DNA of 64,000 nucleotides from Actinokineospora sp. NBRC 105648. GTDB lineage: Bacteria > Actinomycetota > Actinomycetes > Mycobacteriales > Pseudonocardiaceae. Numbering within the stretch: the stretch's first letter is position 1; every line of letters starts with the position of its first letter. Under the pieces are notes generated by a model. It worked only from the letters and a program-made list of their open reading frames with translations, ran no database searches and was not told the origin of the DNA. This document shows, one piece after another, positions 26,577-36,398 of the stretch. The position numbers were made by a program, and so were the translations under genes. Location: the NCBI RefSeq assembly GCF_030269645.1, contig NZ_BSTR01000003.1, forward strand, positions 62,001 to 126,000, written 5' to 3'.

Positions 26577-27503
26577 TCAGGCGTCGGCTCGGAGGTGCTC
26601 CTGCGCCCAGGTGTCGAAGCTGGTGAGCGGGATGCCGAAGGCGCGCGCGTACTCCGGGCGGCCCGGCTGGCCCGCCACGTTCAGCCACTCGTGAGTTGCG
26701 CCCATGGCGGGCATCCCGGCGGCGAGGGCCTCCGCCTCGGTCATGTCGGGTGCGGACAGCCGCGTGCCCAGCGCGCGGGAGAGGACCTCGGCGATCTCGG
26801 TCATCGACAGGTAGTCGCTCGCCAGTTCCAGTTCGACCCCGTCGAACCGCTCGGGTGCGGTGATGGCTGCCGCTGCGGCGCTGCCGATGTCGCGGACGGC
26901 GACCAGCGACAACCGGGTGTCCGGGTTCAGGACGCTGACCAGGCCGCCCTCGACGCCGCGCGGGAACAGGAACTTCATGGACGGGAGGAAGTTCTCCATG
27001 AAGAAGCCGGGCTTGAGCAGCGTCCAGTTCGTGAAGCCCGCTTCGCGGACCCGGTCCTGGATCGCGGTTTTGGCGCCCAGCGTGGGCTCCATCCGCGACC
27101 AACGACCCTCGGTCCAGCCGGGAACCGAGGTCTGCTTGCCCGCGCCGGTGACGGACGTGTGCACGAACTGCGGCACCCCGGCGGCTTTCGCGCCCTCGAC
27201 CAGGTTGGCGCCCTGGACCACCTCCCCGGCGAAGTCGAAGCCCTGCGCGGTGATCGCGGGCATCTGCACGGAGAAGACGGCGCGGGCGCCCTTGGCCGCC
27301 CGGATGACGGAATCGAGGTCGTGCAGGTCGCCGGTGACCAGTTCGACGCCGAGCGCCTCGACGGCCCTGGCCCGGTCGGCGGACGGGTCGCGCACCAGGG
27401 CGCGGACCGGAACCCCGGCCGCCAGCAGGGCGCGGGCGGTGGCGCCGCCCTGCCTGCCGGTGGCCCCGGTGACCAGGACGGGTGCGGAATCTTCGGTGGA
27501 CAT
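26577..27503 (-). CDS. NmrA-like NAD(P)-binding protein
   Basis: 308 residues from ATG 27503 with GGGGAG six bases upstream. The N-terminal VLVTGATGRQGGATARALL binds NAD(P). NmrA family features include NLVEGAKAAGVPQFVHTSV and WTLLKPGFFMENFLPS, and there is no SDR Tyr-x-x-x-Lys. Members sense redox state or act as atypical reductases. It is divergent from a TetR gene with a large operator-like palindrome between them, and it ends 17 bases from the convergent MDR gene. CCACTGTGG sits in that short gap. Confidence 0.87.
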   Translation of the reverse strand: MSTEDSAPVLVTGATGRQGGATARALLAAGVPVRALVRDPSADRARAVEALGVELVTGDLHDLDSVIRAAKGARAVFSVQMPAITAQGFDFAGEVVQGANLVEGAKAAGVPQFVHTSVTGAGKQTSVPGWTEGRWSRMEPTLGAKTAIQDRVREAGFTNWTLLKPGFFMENFLPSMKFLFPRGVEGGLVSVLNPDTRLSLVAVRDIGSAAAAAITAPERFDGVELELASDYLSMTEIAEVLSRALGTRLSAPDMTEAEALAAGMPAMGATHEWLNVAGQPGRPEYARAFGIPLTSFDTWAQEHLRADA

Positions 27504-27526
27504 GGTGCTCCCCAGGGTGATCGAGA

Positions 27527-27585
27527 CTAAGTGGCGGGGCCCGCCGTTTATGTTCCGGTACGATACGGCGGGGCCCGCCACTTAG
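27527..27585. promoter_or_regulatory. Long operator-like inverted repeat
   Basis: CTAAGTGGCGGGGCCCGCCG (27527-27546) and its near-perfect complement (27566-27585, one mismatch) with a 19-base spacer. Each arm also contains its own palindrome GGCGGG-G-CCCGCC, so it offers two dimer sites. It covers the start-proximal promoters of both the NmrA-like gene and the TetR gene. Confidence 0.75.
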
Positions 27586-27606
27586 CAACCCGCGGAGGGA
27601 GGCGCC

Positions 27607-28188
27607 GTGCCCGACCGCCAGCGCGCCGACGCCCGGCGCAACTTCGCCCGGATCCTGGCCGTGGCCGAGGCGGAGGTCGCCACCCACGGCGCGGGCGCCT
27701 CCCTGGAGCAGATCGCCCGCACCGCCGAGGTCGGCTCGGCGACCGTGCGCAGGCACTTCCCGACCCGCCGCGCGCTACTGGAGGCGGTCTCCCGCAAGCG
27801 GATCGAGGTCCTCTGCGCCCGCGCCCGCGACCTGACCGGCCACGGGGACAGCCGCGAGTCCCTCCTGGACTGGCTGACCGAGGTCGTCGACTACTCCGTC
27901 TCGGCCCGGGGGTTGGCGGCCGCGCTGGCCTACGACGGCGTCGAGTCGGACCCGGTGCACCAGAACAGCTGCTCGGCGGCCCTGGAGGTGGCGGCGGACC
28001 CGTTGCTGCGCCGAGCCGCCGAGGACGGCGTGGTGGCCGACGACGTCACGGTCGCGGACCTGATCACGCTGGTGGTCGGCATCGTCCTGGCCACCGAGCA
28101 CTACCCCGACCACGCCGCCCGGGCCGACCGGCTGTTCCGGCTGGCCGTGGCGGGACTGAGCCCGCAGAACTTGAGCCCGCGGAACTGA
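27607..28188 (+). CDS. TetR family repressor
   Basis: 193 residues from GTG 27607, with GGAGGGAGGC just upstream. The helix-turn-helix region is ARILAVAEAEVATHGAGASL followed by EQIARTAEVGSATVRRHFPT, and the C-terminal part is helical and Ala-rich, like SACE_7040-type TetR regulators. It is divergent from the NmrA-like gene and almost certainly binds the double palindrome between them. The ligand is unknown. Confidence 0.9.
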   Translation: MPDRQRADARRNFARILAVAEAEVATHGAGASLEQIARTAEVGSATVRRHFPTRRALLEAVSRKRIEVLCARARDLTGHGDSRESLLDWLTEVVDYSVSARGLAAALAYDGVESDPVHQNSCSAALEVAADPLLRRAAEDGVVADDVTVADLITLVVGIVLATEHYPDHAARADRLFRLAVAGLSPQNLSPRN

Positions 28189-28378
28189 GCCGAACGGCGG
28201 GCTGCCCCGGACGGCCGGTGAGCCGGGTGGAGTGCGCGCGGCGGCCGTTCGGACGAGGTCGGGTGGCGGCCCGGGTGACGTGGGTCCGAATACTGGTGGA
28301 AACCGCTCCACTTTCGCCGGGATCGCTATGGTGGCGCACGGTTCGGGGACGGTGTCACACGGGTGCGAGGGGTTGCGG

Positions 28379-31300
28379 GTGCGGTCCGTACTGGGCGGTT
28401 TTCTGACTGCGGCGGCGGATAACTGGGAAAGGACCGCGGTTTCCGGTTGCGGGCAGTCCCTCACATTCCGAGAGCTCGACGTGGCGTCGGCGGCGCTGGC
28501 TGGCCTGCTCGCCGGCGCGGGCGTGCGGGCCGGGGACGTGGTCGGCGTCCGGCTCGAACGGCAGCCGCTCACGCTGGTGTCGATGCTCGCGCTGTTCCGC
28601 CTCCGCGCCGCGTACCTGCCGCTCGACCCGTCGCACCCGGTGGCGCGCCAGCGCTACACGGTGGAGCGCTCGGCGGCGCGACTTGTCGTGACGGACCGCA
28701 GGTCGGAAGCCCGAACCGGGGACGAACTGGTGGTCTGCGCGGACACCCTCGCCGCCGATCCGGCGGTCGACCCGGCGGCGTGGCCGGACCCCGGCCCGGT
28801 GCCGGGGGACCTGGCGTACGTGATCTTCACCAGCGGCACGACCGGGCGGCCGAAGGGGGTGCTGATCGAGCACGGCGGCCTCGTCGGGCACCTCCGGGCC
28901 AAGATCGCGGACCTGTCGCTGACCCGGTCGGACGTGGTAGCCCAAACGGCCGCACAATGCTTCGACATTTCCCTCTGGCAGTTCCTCGCGCCGATCTGCG
29001 CCGGTGCTTCCGTCGAAATCATCGATTCCGCCGTTCAGCGGGACCCCGGCGTTCTTTCGGACGTATTGCGCGACCGTCGGGTGACCGTCGTGCAATACGT
29101 TCCGTCGCTGTTGCGCGCATTCCTCGGTGGGCCCGCCCGGCCGTTGCCTGACCTCCGCGTGATCGCCGCGGTCGGCGAGCAGCTCCCACCGGACACCGTT
29201 GCGCGCTGGTTCGAACGCCACCCGGACGTGCCGCTGCTCAACCACTACGGCCCGACCGAGTGCTCCGACGGCGTCACCCACCACCTGCTCACCGCGCCGC
29301 TGCCGCCGGACGAGCGGTGGACGCCGATCGGCAGGCCGATCCCCGGGCTGACCGCGCACGTGGTCGCTCCCGGCACCGATGTCGAGGTCGCGCCGGGGGA
29401 GGTGGGCGAACTGCTGGTGGCCGGGGCGGGTGTCGGTCGCGGCTACGCGGGCGAGACCGAGCGCGCGGGCGGGTTCACCGCGAACCCGTTCGGCCCCGGC
29501 CGCGCCTACCGGACCGGAGACCTGGCGCGGCTGCGCCCGGACGGGCTCCTGGAGTGCCACGGCAGGCTGGACCGCCAGGTCAAGGTGCGCGGCCACCGGA
29601 TCGAACTGGCCGAGATCGAGACCGTCCTCGAGCAGCACCCGGCGGTCCGGGGCGCTGCGGTCGTGCTCCGCGCGGGCAGGCCGGAGAAGCTGACCGCCCG
29701 CGAGACGCTGGTGTCGGCCGAGGAGCCCGCGGGCAGGCTGGTCGGCTACCTCCAGTGGCACGACGCCCCGGCGGGCCGGGCCGACCTGCACGCCCACGCC
29801 GCCCGCCTGCTGCCCGCCCACATGATCCCCGACTGGCTGGTCGAGGTGGATGGATTTCCCTTATCCAGCAACGGGAAGCTCGACCACGCCGCACTTCCCG
29901 CGCCGGAGCTGCTGCGCCCGCTCGGCGCGCCCCGCTACGTCGAGCCCCTGCCCGGACCGCAGAGCGCGCTGCGCGACATCTGGGCCTATGTCCTCGGCAT
30001 CGACCTCATCGGACGCCACGACCGCTTCGTGGAACTGGGCGGGGACTCGCTGACCGCGATGCGCGTGGTGAACCGGATGCGCGCCGAGGGCGCGGCGCTG
30101 TCGGTGGGCGACCTGTTCGACTCGGACCTCGAAGCACTGGCCGAGCGCGTGGTCGGTGGCACGCGGACTGTCCACGGAGCACCCGTGCCCGCCTACGTCG
30201 AAGTTCCGCCCACGCAGATCCAGCGGCACCTGTGGTTCCTCTGGCAGCTAGACCCGGACGAGTGCGACTACGTGCTCCAAGCCGCGCTCGAGATCGACGG
30301 CGACCTGGACCACGGGGTCCTGGCGCGCACCTGGACCGAGCTGGTGCGACGGTTCGACACATTGCGCGCGCGGTTCCCGGCCCGGGACGGGCGCCCGCTG
30401 CTGGTCGTCGACGAACCGTTCGAGCCCGTCCTGGAGTTGGTCGACGCGCCCGGCGGCCCGGCCGACCCGGTGGTGGCCCAGCGGCGGGCGGAGGGCCTCG
30501 CGCGCGGTTTCGACCTGGAGAACGACCGGCTGTTCCGCTTGGTCCTGTTCCGCCACACCGACGACCGGCACACGCTGCTGATCACCACGCACGAGATCGT
30601 CATGGACGCGTGGTCGCTCTCGGTGCTCACCCGACACCTGCGGTCGATCTACGCCGCGTTCACCACCGGTGGCAGCCCGCTCCCGCCGCCGGTCACCGGG
30701 CTGCGCGATCACGCGGCCCGCGAGGCCGCCCCGGACCCGGCCGATCGCGAACACTGGGCGGCACAGCTCAAGGGCGAGCTCACCCCCACCCGGCTGCCAC
30801 GCCGCCCGGACGCCCGCAAGGCCGGGAGCGCGGGCGCGTCCGCCGGAGTGCTGCTGGACGCGGGCACCAGCAGCGGGCTGCGCGCACTGGCCGCGGCCGC
30901 GCACGGGACCTTGTACAGCGTGCTGGTCACCGGAGTCTTGGCGGTGCTGCACCGCTACACCGGCCAGGAGGACCTGGTGATCGGCTCCCCGCACGTGGTT
31001 CGAGAGGACCCGGGCACCGAGGACCTGCTCGGCTTCTTCCTCAACATGCTTCCGATCCGGGCCGGTGTGCGCGGGGACGACCGGGTTACCGACCTGCACG
31101 AGCGGGTGCGCGCGACCATCCGCCAGGCGCTCTCCCACGCCCGCTACCCGTTCAGCGCCATGGTCACCGACGCGCGCGTGGACCGGGGCGCGGCCACGTC
31201 GCCGGTGTTCCAAGTGATGGTGAACGTGTACTCGGAGCGGGCCGAGCCGGTCGGTGACGGGGGCCTGCGCGTGCGGGTGCGCGAACTCGAGACCGGGCAC

Positions 31301-34300
31301 ACCAAGTACGACCTGACGGTGTACGCGCAGGAGGAAGGCGACGGCGTGTACCTCCAGGTGTCTTGGCGCACGGGTGTGCTGCCGGACGGCTTCGGCGGCG
31401 CCGTGCTGACTGCCCTGGCCGAGGCGTTGCGCGCGGCCGCCGCCGACCCGGAGGTGACCGTCGGCGGGCTTCCGTTGCCCACGGTGGAAATCGCCGGCGC
31501 GGTCTCGGCGCCGCACGCGGACGGCCTGGCAGCGCTGTTCACCGAGCGGGTGCGCGACACCCCGGACGCCGTCGCTCTGCTCTCTTCGTCCGGGTCGGTC
31601 ACCTATGCCGCCCTGGACGCCGAGGTGGAGGCGCTGGCCACGGCGCTGCGTGGGACCGCTCCGGCCCGACCGGTGCTGGTCGCGGACGACCGCGAGCGCG
31701 CCGGGGTGGTCGCCGTGCTGGCGTGTGTGCGGGCCGGGCGGGTGTACGCCGTGCTGCCCGAGCACTGCCCGCCCGCGCGGGCAGCCGAGATCACCGCGCA
31801 CCTCGCGCCATCCGCGATGGTGGAGGGCGGGCAGGTGCGTGCCGTTGATCCCGGGGAGGTGCCGGTCGCTGACCTGCGCGGGGTGTTGCACGTGGTGTAC
31901 ACGTCTGGGTCGACCGGGGTGCCGAAGGGCGTGGTGGTCCCGGAAAGCGCGGTGCTGAACCGGCTGCGCTGGATGTGGCGGGCGCTCCCGTTCGGCGACC
32001 GCGAGGTGGCGGTGCTGCAGAAGTCGCTCAGCCTGGTGGCCAGCACGTGGGAGCTGTTCGGCGGGCTGCTGCGCGGCGTACCGACGGTGTTGGTGTCCGG
32101 CAACGAGTTGCGCGACCCCGACCGGTTCCTGGCGTTGCTGGAGCGGCACCGCGCCACTCGGCTCCTCGCGTCACCGCCGGTGCTGTCCGGGTTGGTCGAG
32201 GCCGGGGGACTGGGCCGCGCTCCGGATCTGCGGATGGTCACCTCGAGCACCGAGGTGCTGCCGCCCGCGTTGGCCACCCGCTGGTACCGCACGTTCCCCG
32301 GTACGTCGCTGTACAACCTCTACGGCTCAACGGAATGCTGCTCCAACGCCGCCTGGCACGAGGTGGACCGCGACCGGGCCTACGAGTCGATCCCGTTGGG
32401 CGCCGCGGTGGACAACGTCGCCTTGGTCGTGCTCGATGAACGCGGCGATCCCGCCCCGGCGGGTGCGGTTGGGGAGATCGGCGTGCTGGGGGCGTGCCTG
32501 GCCGTCGGGTACTGGCGCGACGATGACCTGACCGCCCGGAGCTTCGGCGACCTGGACGGTCGCCGGGTGTACCGGACCGGCGACCTCGGGCGGGTGAACG
32601 TCGACGGGGAGCTGGAGTTCGCCGGGCGGGCCGACGACCAGGTGAAGATCCGCGGCTACCGGGTGGAACTCGCCGAGGTGACCAGGGCGCTTTCTGTCCA
32701 CAGTGGAGCTGATTCGGCGGCGCATTGGTGGCCAACGCGGGAATTGCTGGTGGGGTACGTGGCGACCGATGTGGACGAGGCCGAGTTGCGCGCCGCGGTG
32801 GCTTCCGTCCTGCCCGCGTACATGGTCCCGGCGCGGATCGTCTCGTTGCCCGCGCTGCCGCGGTTGGCGTCGGGGAAGCTGGACCGGTCCCGGTTACCGC
32901 TGCCGCAAGGTCGTCCGTCCGATGTGGATGATCCTCCGGTGGGGGAGGTCGAGCGCGATATCGCCGCGGTCTGGGCTGAGTTGTTGCGCGTGGACGTCAC
33001 GCGTGGCACGGACTTCTTCGCCGCCGGGGGTGACTCGATGCTGAGTGTCCGGTGCGTGACCCGGCTGAGGCGCGCCGGACTGCGGGTGCGGGTCGCCGAC
33101 CTGCACGACGCCCCGGTGCTGCGCGACCTGGCCCGGCTGGCGACCCGGGTGGAGACGGCGGGGGTGGTCGCGCCCGGGGTGATCGGGCTGTCGCCGACCG
33201 CGCTCAGCATGCACCGGCTCCAAGGCTTCGCCGAGCACTACAACATGTGCGACTGCTGGGAATTCGGTGTCGACGGACCATCTGCCGCCGGGCTGCGGGC
33301 GGCTCTGGACCGGCTCGTCGTGGCGTACCCGTCGTTGGCCGCAGTCATGACCCGGACGTCCGATGGGCTCGAACTGCGGGTGCCGGAGGTGCCGCGGCTG
33401 GTCCTCGAGGAACACGACGTGAGCTTCGCGCCTGACCCCCGTGCGGTGGTCGGCGAAGTGGCGCGTGCGGCGCAGCACGAGTTCCGGTTCGACGGGTCGT
33501 CACCGCTGATCCGACTCGTCCGCTTCGACGCGGGAGACCGGAGTTGGGCGCTCCTGCTGGTCCACCACTTCCTCCTGGACGGCTACGCCTACCGCTTGTT
33601 GATCACCGACCTGGAGCGGCTCCTCGCCGACCCGGCCGCGCGCCCCGCACATGACGACGGTGCCGTGCTGCGCGCGTGGACCGGCGGTCTACAGCAGGCA
33701 TGTGTCGAACGCGCGGACGAGATCACCGCATACTGGTCGGCCCTGCCCTGGGCGGACCTCGATCCGGAACGCCTGACCTGGGTGGCGCCCGCACCATCCG
33801 AAGTGGACCCGTCGGCGGGTGCCCGGGTGCGTGAGATGCTTGCCGCGGGGGAGGGTGGCGCCGAGTTCGAGGACCTGTGCGACCGGCTGTCCGTGCGATA
33901 CGTGCGGCTGGACGTCCCGACCACGGACCGGCTGCTGAGGCGGTTCGGCGCGGTCGGGCTGCACGACGCGCTGATGGTCGTGCTCACGCTGGAGCTCGGC
34001 GTGGGGGAGCGGACCCGCGTGCTCTGGGTGGACAGCCTGATGATGGGCCGCACACCGGTGCTGCCGTCGGTGGACCTGTCCGGCGCCCTCGCGTTCACCG
34101 CCGAGCTGGTGCCGTTCCCCTGCGTGATCGACGTTGAGTCCACAGTGGATGAACAGGTGGCGGCGGTGGAACGGCACCGGCTGACCGCGCCACTGGGCGG
34201 GATCAGCTTCCGGGCGATGCGCGAACTACCGGGCCTCGCAGCGCACCGCGACGTGTTCAGAGCCTTCCCGGCCCCGAGGGTAGTGCTCAACCACCGCGCA

Positions 34301-34519
34301 CCACTGGGCGGTATGCGCGGCCGGGTGCTGGCAGGCGGCGCCGAAGCGGAGATCTTCCTCGGCGACCCGATGCCGCCCAACCGCCAGCACTGGGTCCGCG
34401 CCCACGTGGACTTCGTGGACGGTGCGCTGCGGGTGTTCGTGCAGTACTCGCGCCTGACCCACGCGGACAGCCGAGCACTGGCCGGTCGCTTGGCGGCGCG
34501 ACTGCGGGAGTTCGCGTGA
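28379..34519 (+). CDS. Nonribosomal peptide synthetase, A-T-C-A-T-C
   Basis: 2,046 residues from GTG 28379 (GAGGGG eight bases upstream; ATG 28328 is in frame but has a poor site). Order: adenylation A1 (core FTSGTTGRPKG near residue 151, YGPTE), carrier T1 (ELGGDSL, ~558), condensation C1 (THEIVMDAWS, ~738), adenylation A2 (YTSGSTGVPKG, ~1178), carrier T2 (AAGGDSM, ~1551) and a full terminal C2 with intact HHFLLDG (~1731). There is no thioesterase, reductase or epimerase. A1 has FDISLWQ, keeping the Asp that binds an alpha-amino group. In A2 that Asp is replaced (LVASTWE), so A2 may take a non-alpha-amino acid. C1 keeps the second His and Asp of HHxxxDG but not the first His or Gly. C2 could release product by amide formation with a free amine. 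Its stop overlaps a following GTG. Confidence 0.92.
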   Translation: MRSVLGGFLTAAADNWERTAVSGCGQSLTFRELDVASAALAGLLAGAGVRAGDVVGVRLERQPLTLVSMLALFRLRAAYLPLDPSHPVARQRYTVERSAARLVVTDRRSEARTGDELVVCADTLAADPAVDPAAWPDPGPVPGDLAYVIFTSGTTGRPKGVLIEHGGLVGHLRAKIADLSLTRSDVVAQTAAQCFDISLWQFLAPICAGASVEIIDSAVQRDPGVLSDVLRDRRVTVVQYVPSLLRAFLGGPARPLPDLRVIAAVGEQLPPDTVARWFERHPDVPLLNHYGPTECSDGVTHHLLTAPLPPDERWTPIGRPIPGLTAHVVAPGTDVEVAPGEVGELLVAGAGVGRGYAGETERAGGFTANPFGPGRAYRTGDLARLRPDGLLECHGRLDRQVKVRGHRIELAEIETVLEQHPAVRGAAVVLRAGRPEKLTARETLVSAEEPAGRLVGYLQWHDAPAGRADLHAHAARLLPAHMIPDWLVEVDGFPLSSNGKLDHAALPAPELLRPLGAPRYVEPLPGPQSALRDIWAYVLGIDLIGRHDRFVELGGDSLTAMRVVNRMRAEGAALSVGDLFDSDLEALAERVVGGTRTVHGAPVPAYVEVPPTQIQRHLWFLWQLDPDECDYVLQAALEIDGDLDHGVLARTWTELVRRFDTLRARFPARDGRPLLVVDEPFEPVLELVDAPGGPADPVVAQRRAEGLARGFDLENDRLFRLVLFRHTDDRHTLLITTHEIVMDAWSLSVLTRHLRSIYAAFTTGGSPLPPPVTGLRDHAAREAAPDPADREHWAAQLKGELTPTRLPRRPDARKAGSAGASAGVLLDAGTSSGLRALAAAAHGTLYSVLVTGVLAVLHRYTGQEDLVIGSPHVVREDPGTEDLLGFFLNMLPIRAGVRGDDRVTDLHERVRATIRQALSHARYPFSAMVTDARVDRGAATSPVFQVMVNVYSERAEPVGDGGLRVRVRELETGHTKYDLTVYAQEEGDGVYLQVSWRTGVLPDGFGGAVLTALAEALRAAAADPEVTVGGLPLPTVEIAGAVSAPHADGLAALFTERVRDTPDAVALLSSSGSVTYAALDAEVEALATALRGTAPARPVLVADDRERAGVVAVLACVRAGRVYAVLPEHCPPARAAEITAHLAPSAMVEGGQVRAVDPGEVPVADLRGVLHVVYTSGSTGVPKGVVVPESAVLNRLRWMWRALPFGDREVAVLQKSLSLVASTWELFGGLLRGVPTVLVSGNELRDPDRFLALLERHRATRLLASPPVLSGLVEAGGLGRAPDLRMVTSSTEVLPPALATRWYRTFPGTSLYNLYGSTECCSNAAWHEVDRDRAYESIPLGAAVDNVALVVLDERGDPAPAGAVGEIGVLGACLAVGYWRDDDLTARSFGDLDGRRVYRTGDLGRVNVDGELEFAGRADDQVKIRGYRVELAEVTRALSVHSGADSAAHWWPTRELLVGYVATDVDEAELRAAVASVLPAYMVPARIVSLPALPRLASGKLDRSRLPLPQGRPSDVDDPPVGEVERDIAAVWAELLRVDVTRGTDFFAAGGDSMLSVRCVTRLRRAGLRVRVADLHDAPVLRDLARLATRVETAGVVAPGVIGLSPTALSMHRLQGFAEHYNMCDCWEFGVDGPSAAGLRAALDRLVVAYPSLAAVMTRTSDGLELRVPEVPRLVLEEHDVSFAPDPRAVVGEVARAAQHEFRFDGSSPLIRLVRFDAGDRSWALLLVHHFLLDGYAYRLLITDLERLLADPAARPAHDDGAVLRAWTGGLQQACVERADEITAYWSALPWADLDPERLTWVAPAPSEVDPSAGARVREMLAAGEGGAEFEDLCDRLSVRYVRLDVPTTDRLLRRFGAVGLHDALMVVLTLELGVGERTRVLWVDSLMMGRTPVLPSVDLSGALAFTAELVPFPCVIDVESTVDEQVAAVERHRLTAPLGGISFRAMRELPGLAAHRDVFRAFPAPRVVLNHRAPLGGMRGRVLAGGAEAEIFLGDPMPPNRQHWVRAHVDFVDGALRVFVQYSRLTHADSRALAGRLAARLREFA

Positions 34520-35066
34520 GCGCGTCGGTCGAGGGACTGCGCATCGGATCGGCCGGTCTGCCCGGATCGGCGCCGGCTGAGCGACTGGCGGTGCGGTGCA
34601 GTCGCGGAGTCCTCCTGAGTACGTCGGTGGAGCGGTCGCGCGTTGCCGAGACGCACGTTGGCCGGTTCTCTGGTGGCGTTGCCGCGGGAGTTCCCGCAAG
34701 CGCACCGGTTGGTGCACTGCGGACCCGGTCAGCCGCGCTGCCGGCACGTGCGCCAGCTGGGGCATTGGCTGTGCGGTGTGGCCGCGACGGGTTCGGAGTG
34801 GGCGGCGATCGAGCAGTCGCGCACCACCTGCGCCGTGGGATCGGCGCCTACTCCGGCCGGGCGCTGGGCGCGGCCACGGGGGTTCGCGTGGGCGTGCCGG
34901 TCGGGCTGTCGCATGTCGGGTTGTCCGCACGAGGTCTCCATGGTGGTCGTGGCGGGGAGGCTTCGAGAGTTTCGATGAGCGCGACGGCTCGGGAGTCGGA
35001 TGCCGGATTGTTCCCGCGATTGGGTTCCGTGCTCGTTCGACGTTCGTCACGACTGTGGAGGTTCGT
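34520..35066 (+). other. Spacer between NRPS and MATE genes with reiterated sequence
   Basis: A frame of 184 codons (34516-35070) overlaps the NRPS stop and the MATE start by four bases each, as real coupled genes do. But its product is a run of Ala/Gly/Arg/Val/Ser with no fold-like pattern. It contains two similar stretches (LRIGSAGLPGSAPAERLAVR and LRTRSAALPARAPAGALAVR), and both it and the MATE protein begin SASVE. It looks like a decayed duplication of the MATE 5' end. A weakly supported small protein cannot be excluded. Confidence 0.4.
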
Positions 35067-36398
35067 GTGAGCGCGTCGGTTGAACGGTTGCGTACCGAGG
35101 CGCCCGCGCGGCTGGTTCCCGCGTTGGCAGTGCCGACCGTGATCGGTCTTGTGGCCAGTGTCGCCTACCAGTTCATGAACACTTTCTTCGTCGCCCGCAT
35201 CGGTGTGGCCGCCGTGGCGGCGGTGATCGTCGTCTTTCCTGTGACCCTCGTTGTCACCGCCGCCGCGTCTGGGCTGGGGCAGGGCTTGTCGTCGGTAGTC
35301 TCCCGTGCCCTTGGCGCCGGCGAGCGTGACACCACAGACGCGGCCGCTCGTACTGGGCTCATCGCGGGGGTGACCATGGGTGCGGTGTTGGCCGCCGTGC
35401 TTGGGGTCGCGCTGTCGGTCGGCGGGTTGCGCCTGCTCGGTGTCCCGGGCGACGTTCGCGACCTGGCCGTGGCCTACGCCGTCCCGACCCTGGCCGGGTA
35501 CGCGGTGATGACCGTCAACATCCTGTGCGGCTTCCTCGCCCGGGCCGAGGGCAACACCAAGTTCTCGATGCGGACGCAGCTGATCGCGTTCCTCACCAAC
35601 CTGGTGCTGGACCCGCTGCTGATCTTCGGCCTGGACCTGGGCGTGGCAGGCGCGGGAATGGCCACCCTGCTGGCCCAGCTGGCCGCCGCCCTCGCCTACC
35701 GGTGGTACTTCCGGGCCGGACCGGGCACGATCCGCCCGGGTTCCGCTACCACCCGACTCGCTGTGCTGCGCCCGGCGCTGGCGGTCGGTGCGCCCACCAC
35801 GATCGGTCTGCTCCTCGGCAGCGTGACCCTGAGCTACCTCAACAGCGTGGCCGCCGGGTACTCCGCCGACCACTTGGCCGCGATCGGCGTGGTGCTGCGG
35901 CTCTACCTGCTCGGTGTGCTCGTGGTGACCGGCTTCTGCATGGGGTCACAGGGCCTGCTCGGCTACACCGCTGGCCGAGGCGACCAGCCGAGACTCCGCT
36001 CGGTGGTGCGCGTGCTCACGCTCTACGTGCTCGGCGTGGCGGCACTCCTCAGCGCGCTGGCGTGGGCGTTCCCCGGGCCGGTGGCGGCCCTGTTCGCCGC
36101 CCCTGGCCCGGTTCGCGCCCTGATCGCGGCCGCGTTGCCGGTTGTGTTCTCCGGCCTTCCCGCCTTGGGCCTGGTGATCGTGGCGACAACCCTGTTCCAA
36201 GCCGAGGGGCGACCCCGGCCCGCCCTGGGCACGACGTTGCTGCGCAACGGGATCCTGCTCGTGCCCGCGATCACCGCGGCCACCGCGCTCTACGGTGCCT
36301 CAGGCATCGCCACCGGTCAGTTGGTGTCCGATCTCGCCGCGGGCCTGGTCGGCGCGGTAATCCTGGCCCGGCGCGGGGGACCTACGACTCGCCGGTGA
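35067..36398 (+). CDS. MATE family efflux transporter
   Basis: 443 residues from GTG 35067, overlapping the preceding open frame by GTGA. About 12 hydrophobic segments in two halves (for example PTVIGLVASVAYQFMNTFFV, LIAFLTNLVLDPLLIFGLDL and YLLGVLVVTGFCMGSQGLLG) give the MATE layout of cation-driven multidrug exporters. Position behind the NRPS suggests export of, or immunity to, its product. It overlaps the end of the convergent PEBP-like gene by 17 bases. Confidence 0.92.
   Translation: MSASVERLRTEAPARLVPALAVPTVIGLVASVAYQFMNTFFVARIGVAAVAAVIVVFPVTLVVTAAASGLGQGLSSVVSRALGAGERDTTDAAARTGLIAGVTMGAVLAAVLGVALSVGGLRLLGVPGDVRDLAVAYAVPTLAGYAVMTVNILCGFLARAEGNTKFSMRTQLIAFLTNLVLDPLLIFGLDLGVAGAGMATLLAQLAAALAYRWYFRAGPGTIRPGSATTRLAVLRPALAVGAPTTIGLLLGSVTLSYLNSVAAGYSADHLAAIGVVLRLYLLGVLVVTGFCMGSQGLLGYTAGRGDQPRLRSVVRVLTLYVLGVAALLSALAWAFPGPVAALFAAPGPVRALIAAALPVVFSGLPALGLVIVATTLFQAEGRPRPALGTTLLRNGILLVPAITAATALYGASGIATGQLVSDLAAGLVGAVILARRGGPTTRR

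Noticed and set aside
14798-34519. NRPS as part of an iron-box-controlled siderophore system
   Set aside because: The iron box is over 13 kb away next to fprA, no siderophore uptake genes are nearby and no iron box was seen before the NRPS.
34516-35070. A real 184-residue gene between NRPS and MATE
   Set aside because: The overlaps look real, but the sequence is repetitive, lacks hydrophobic patterning and resembles a decayed duplication; kept only as an annotated spacer.
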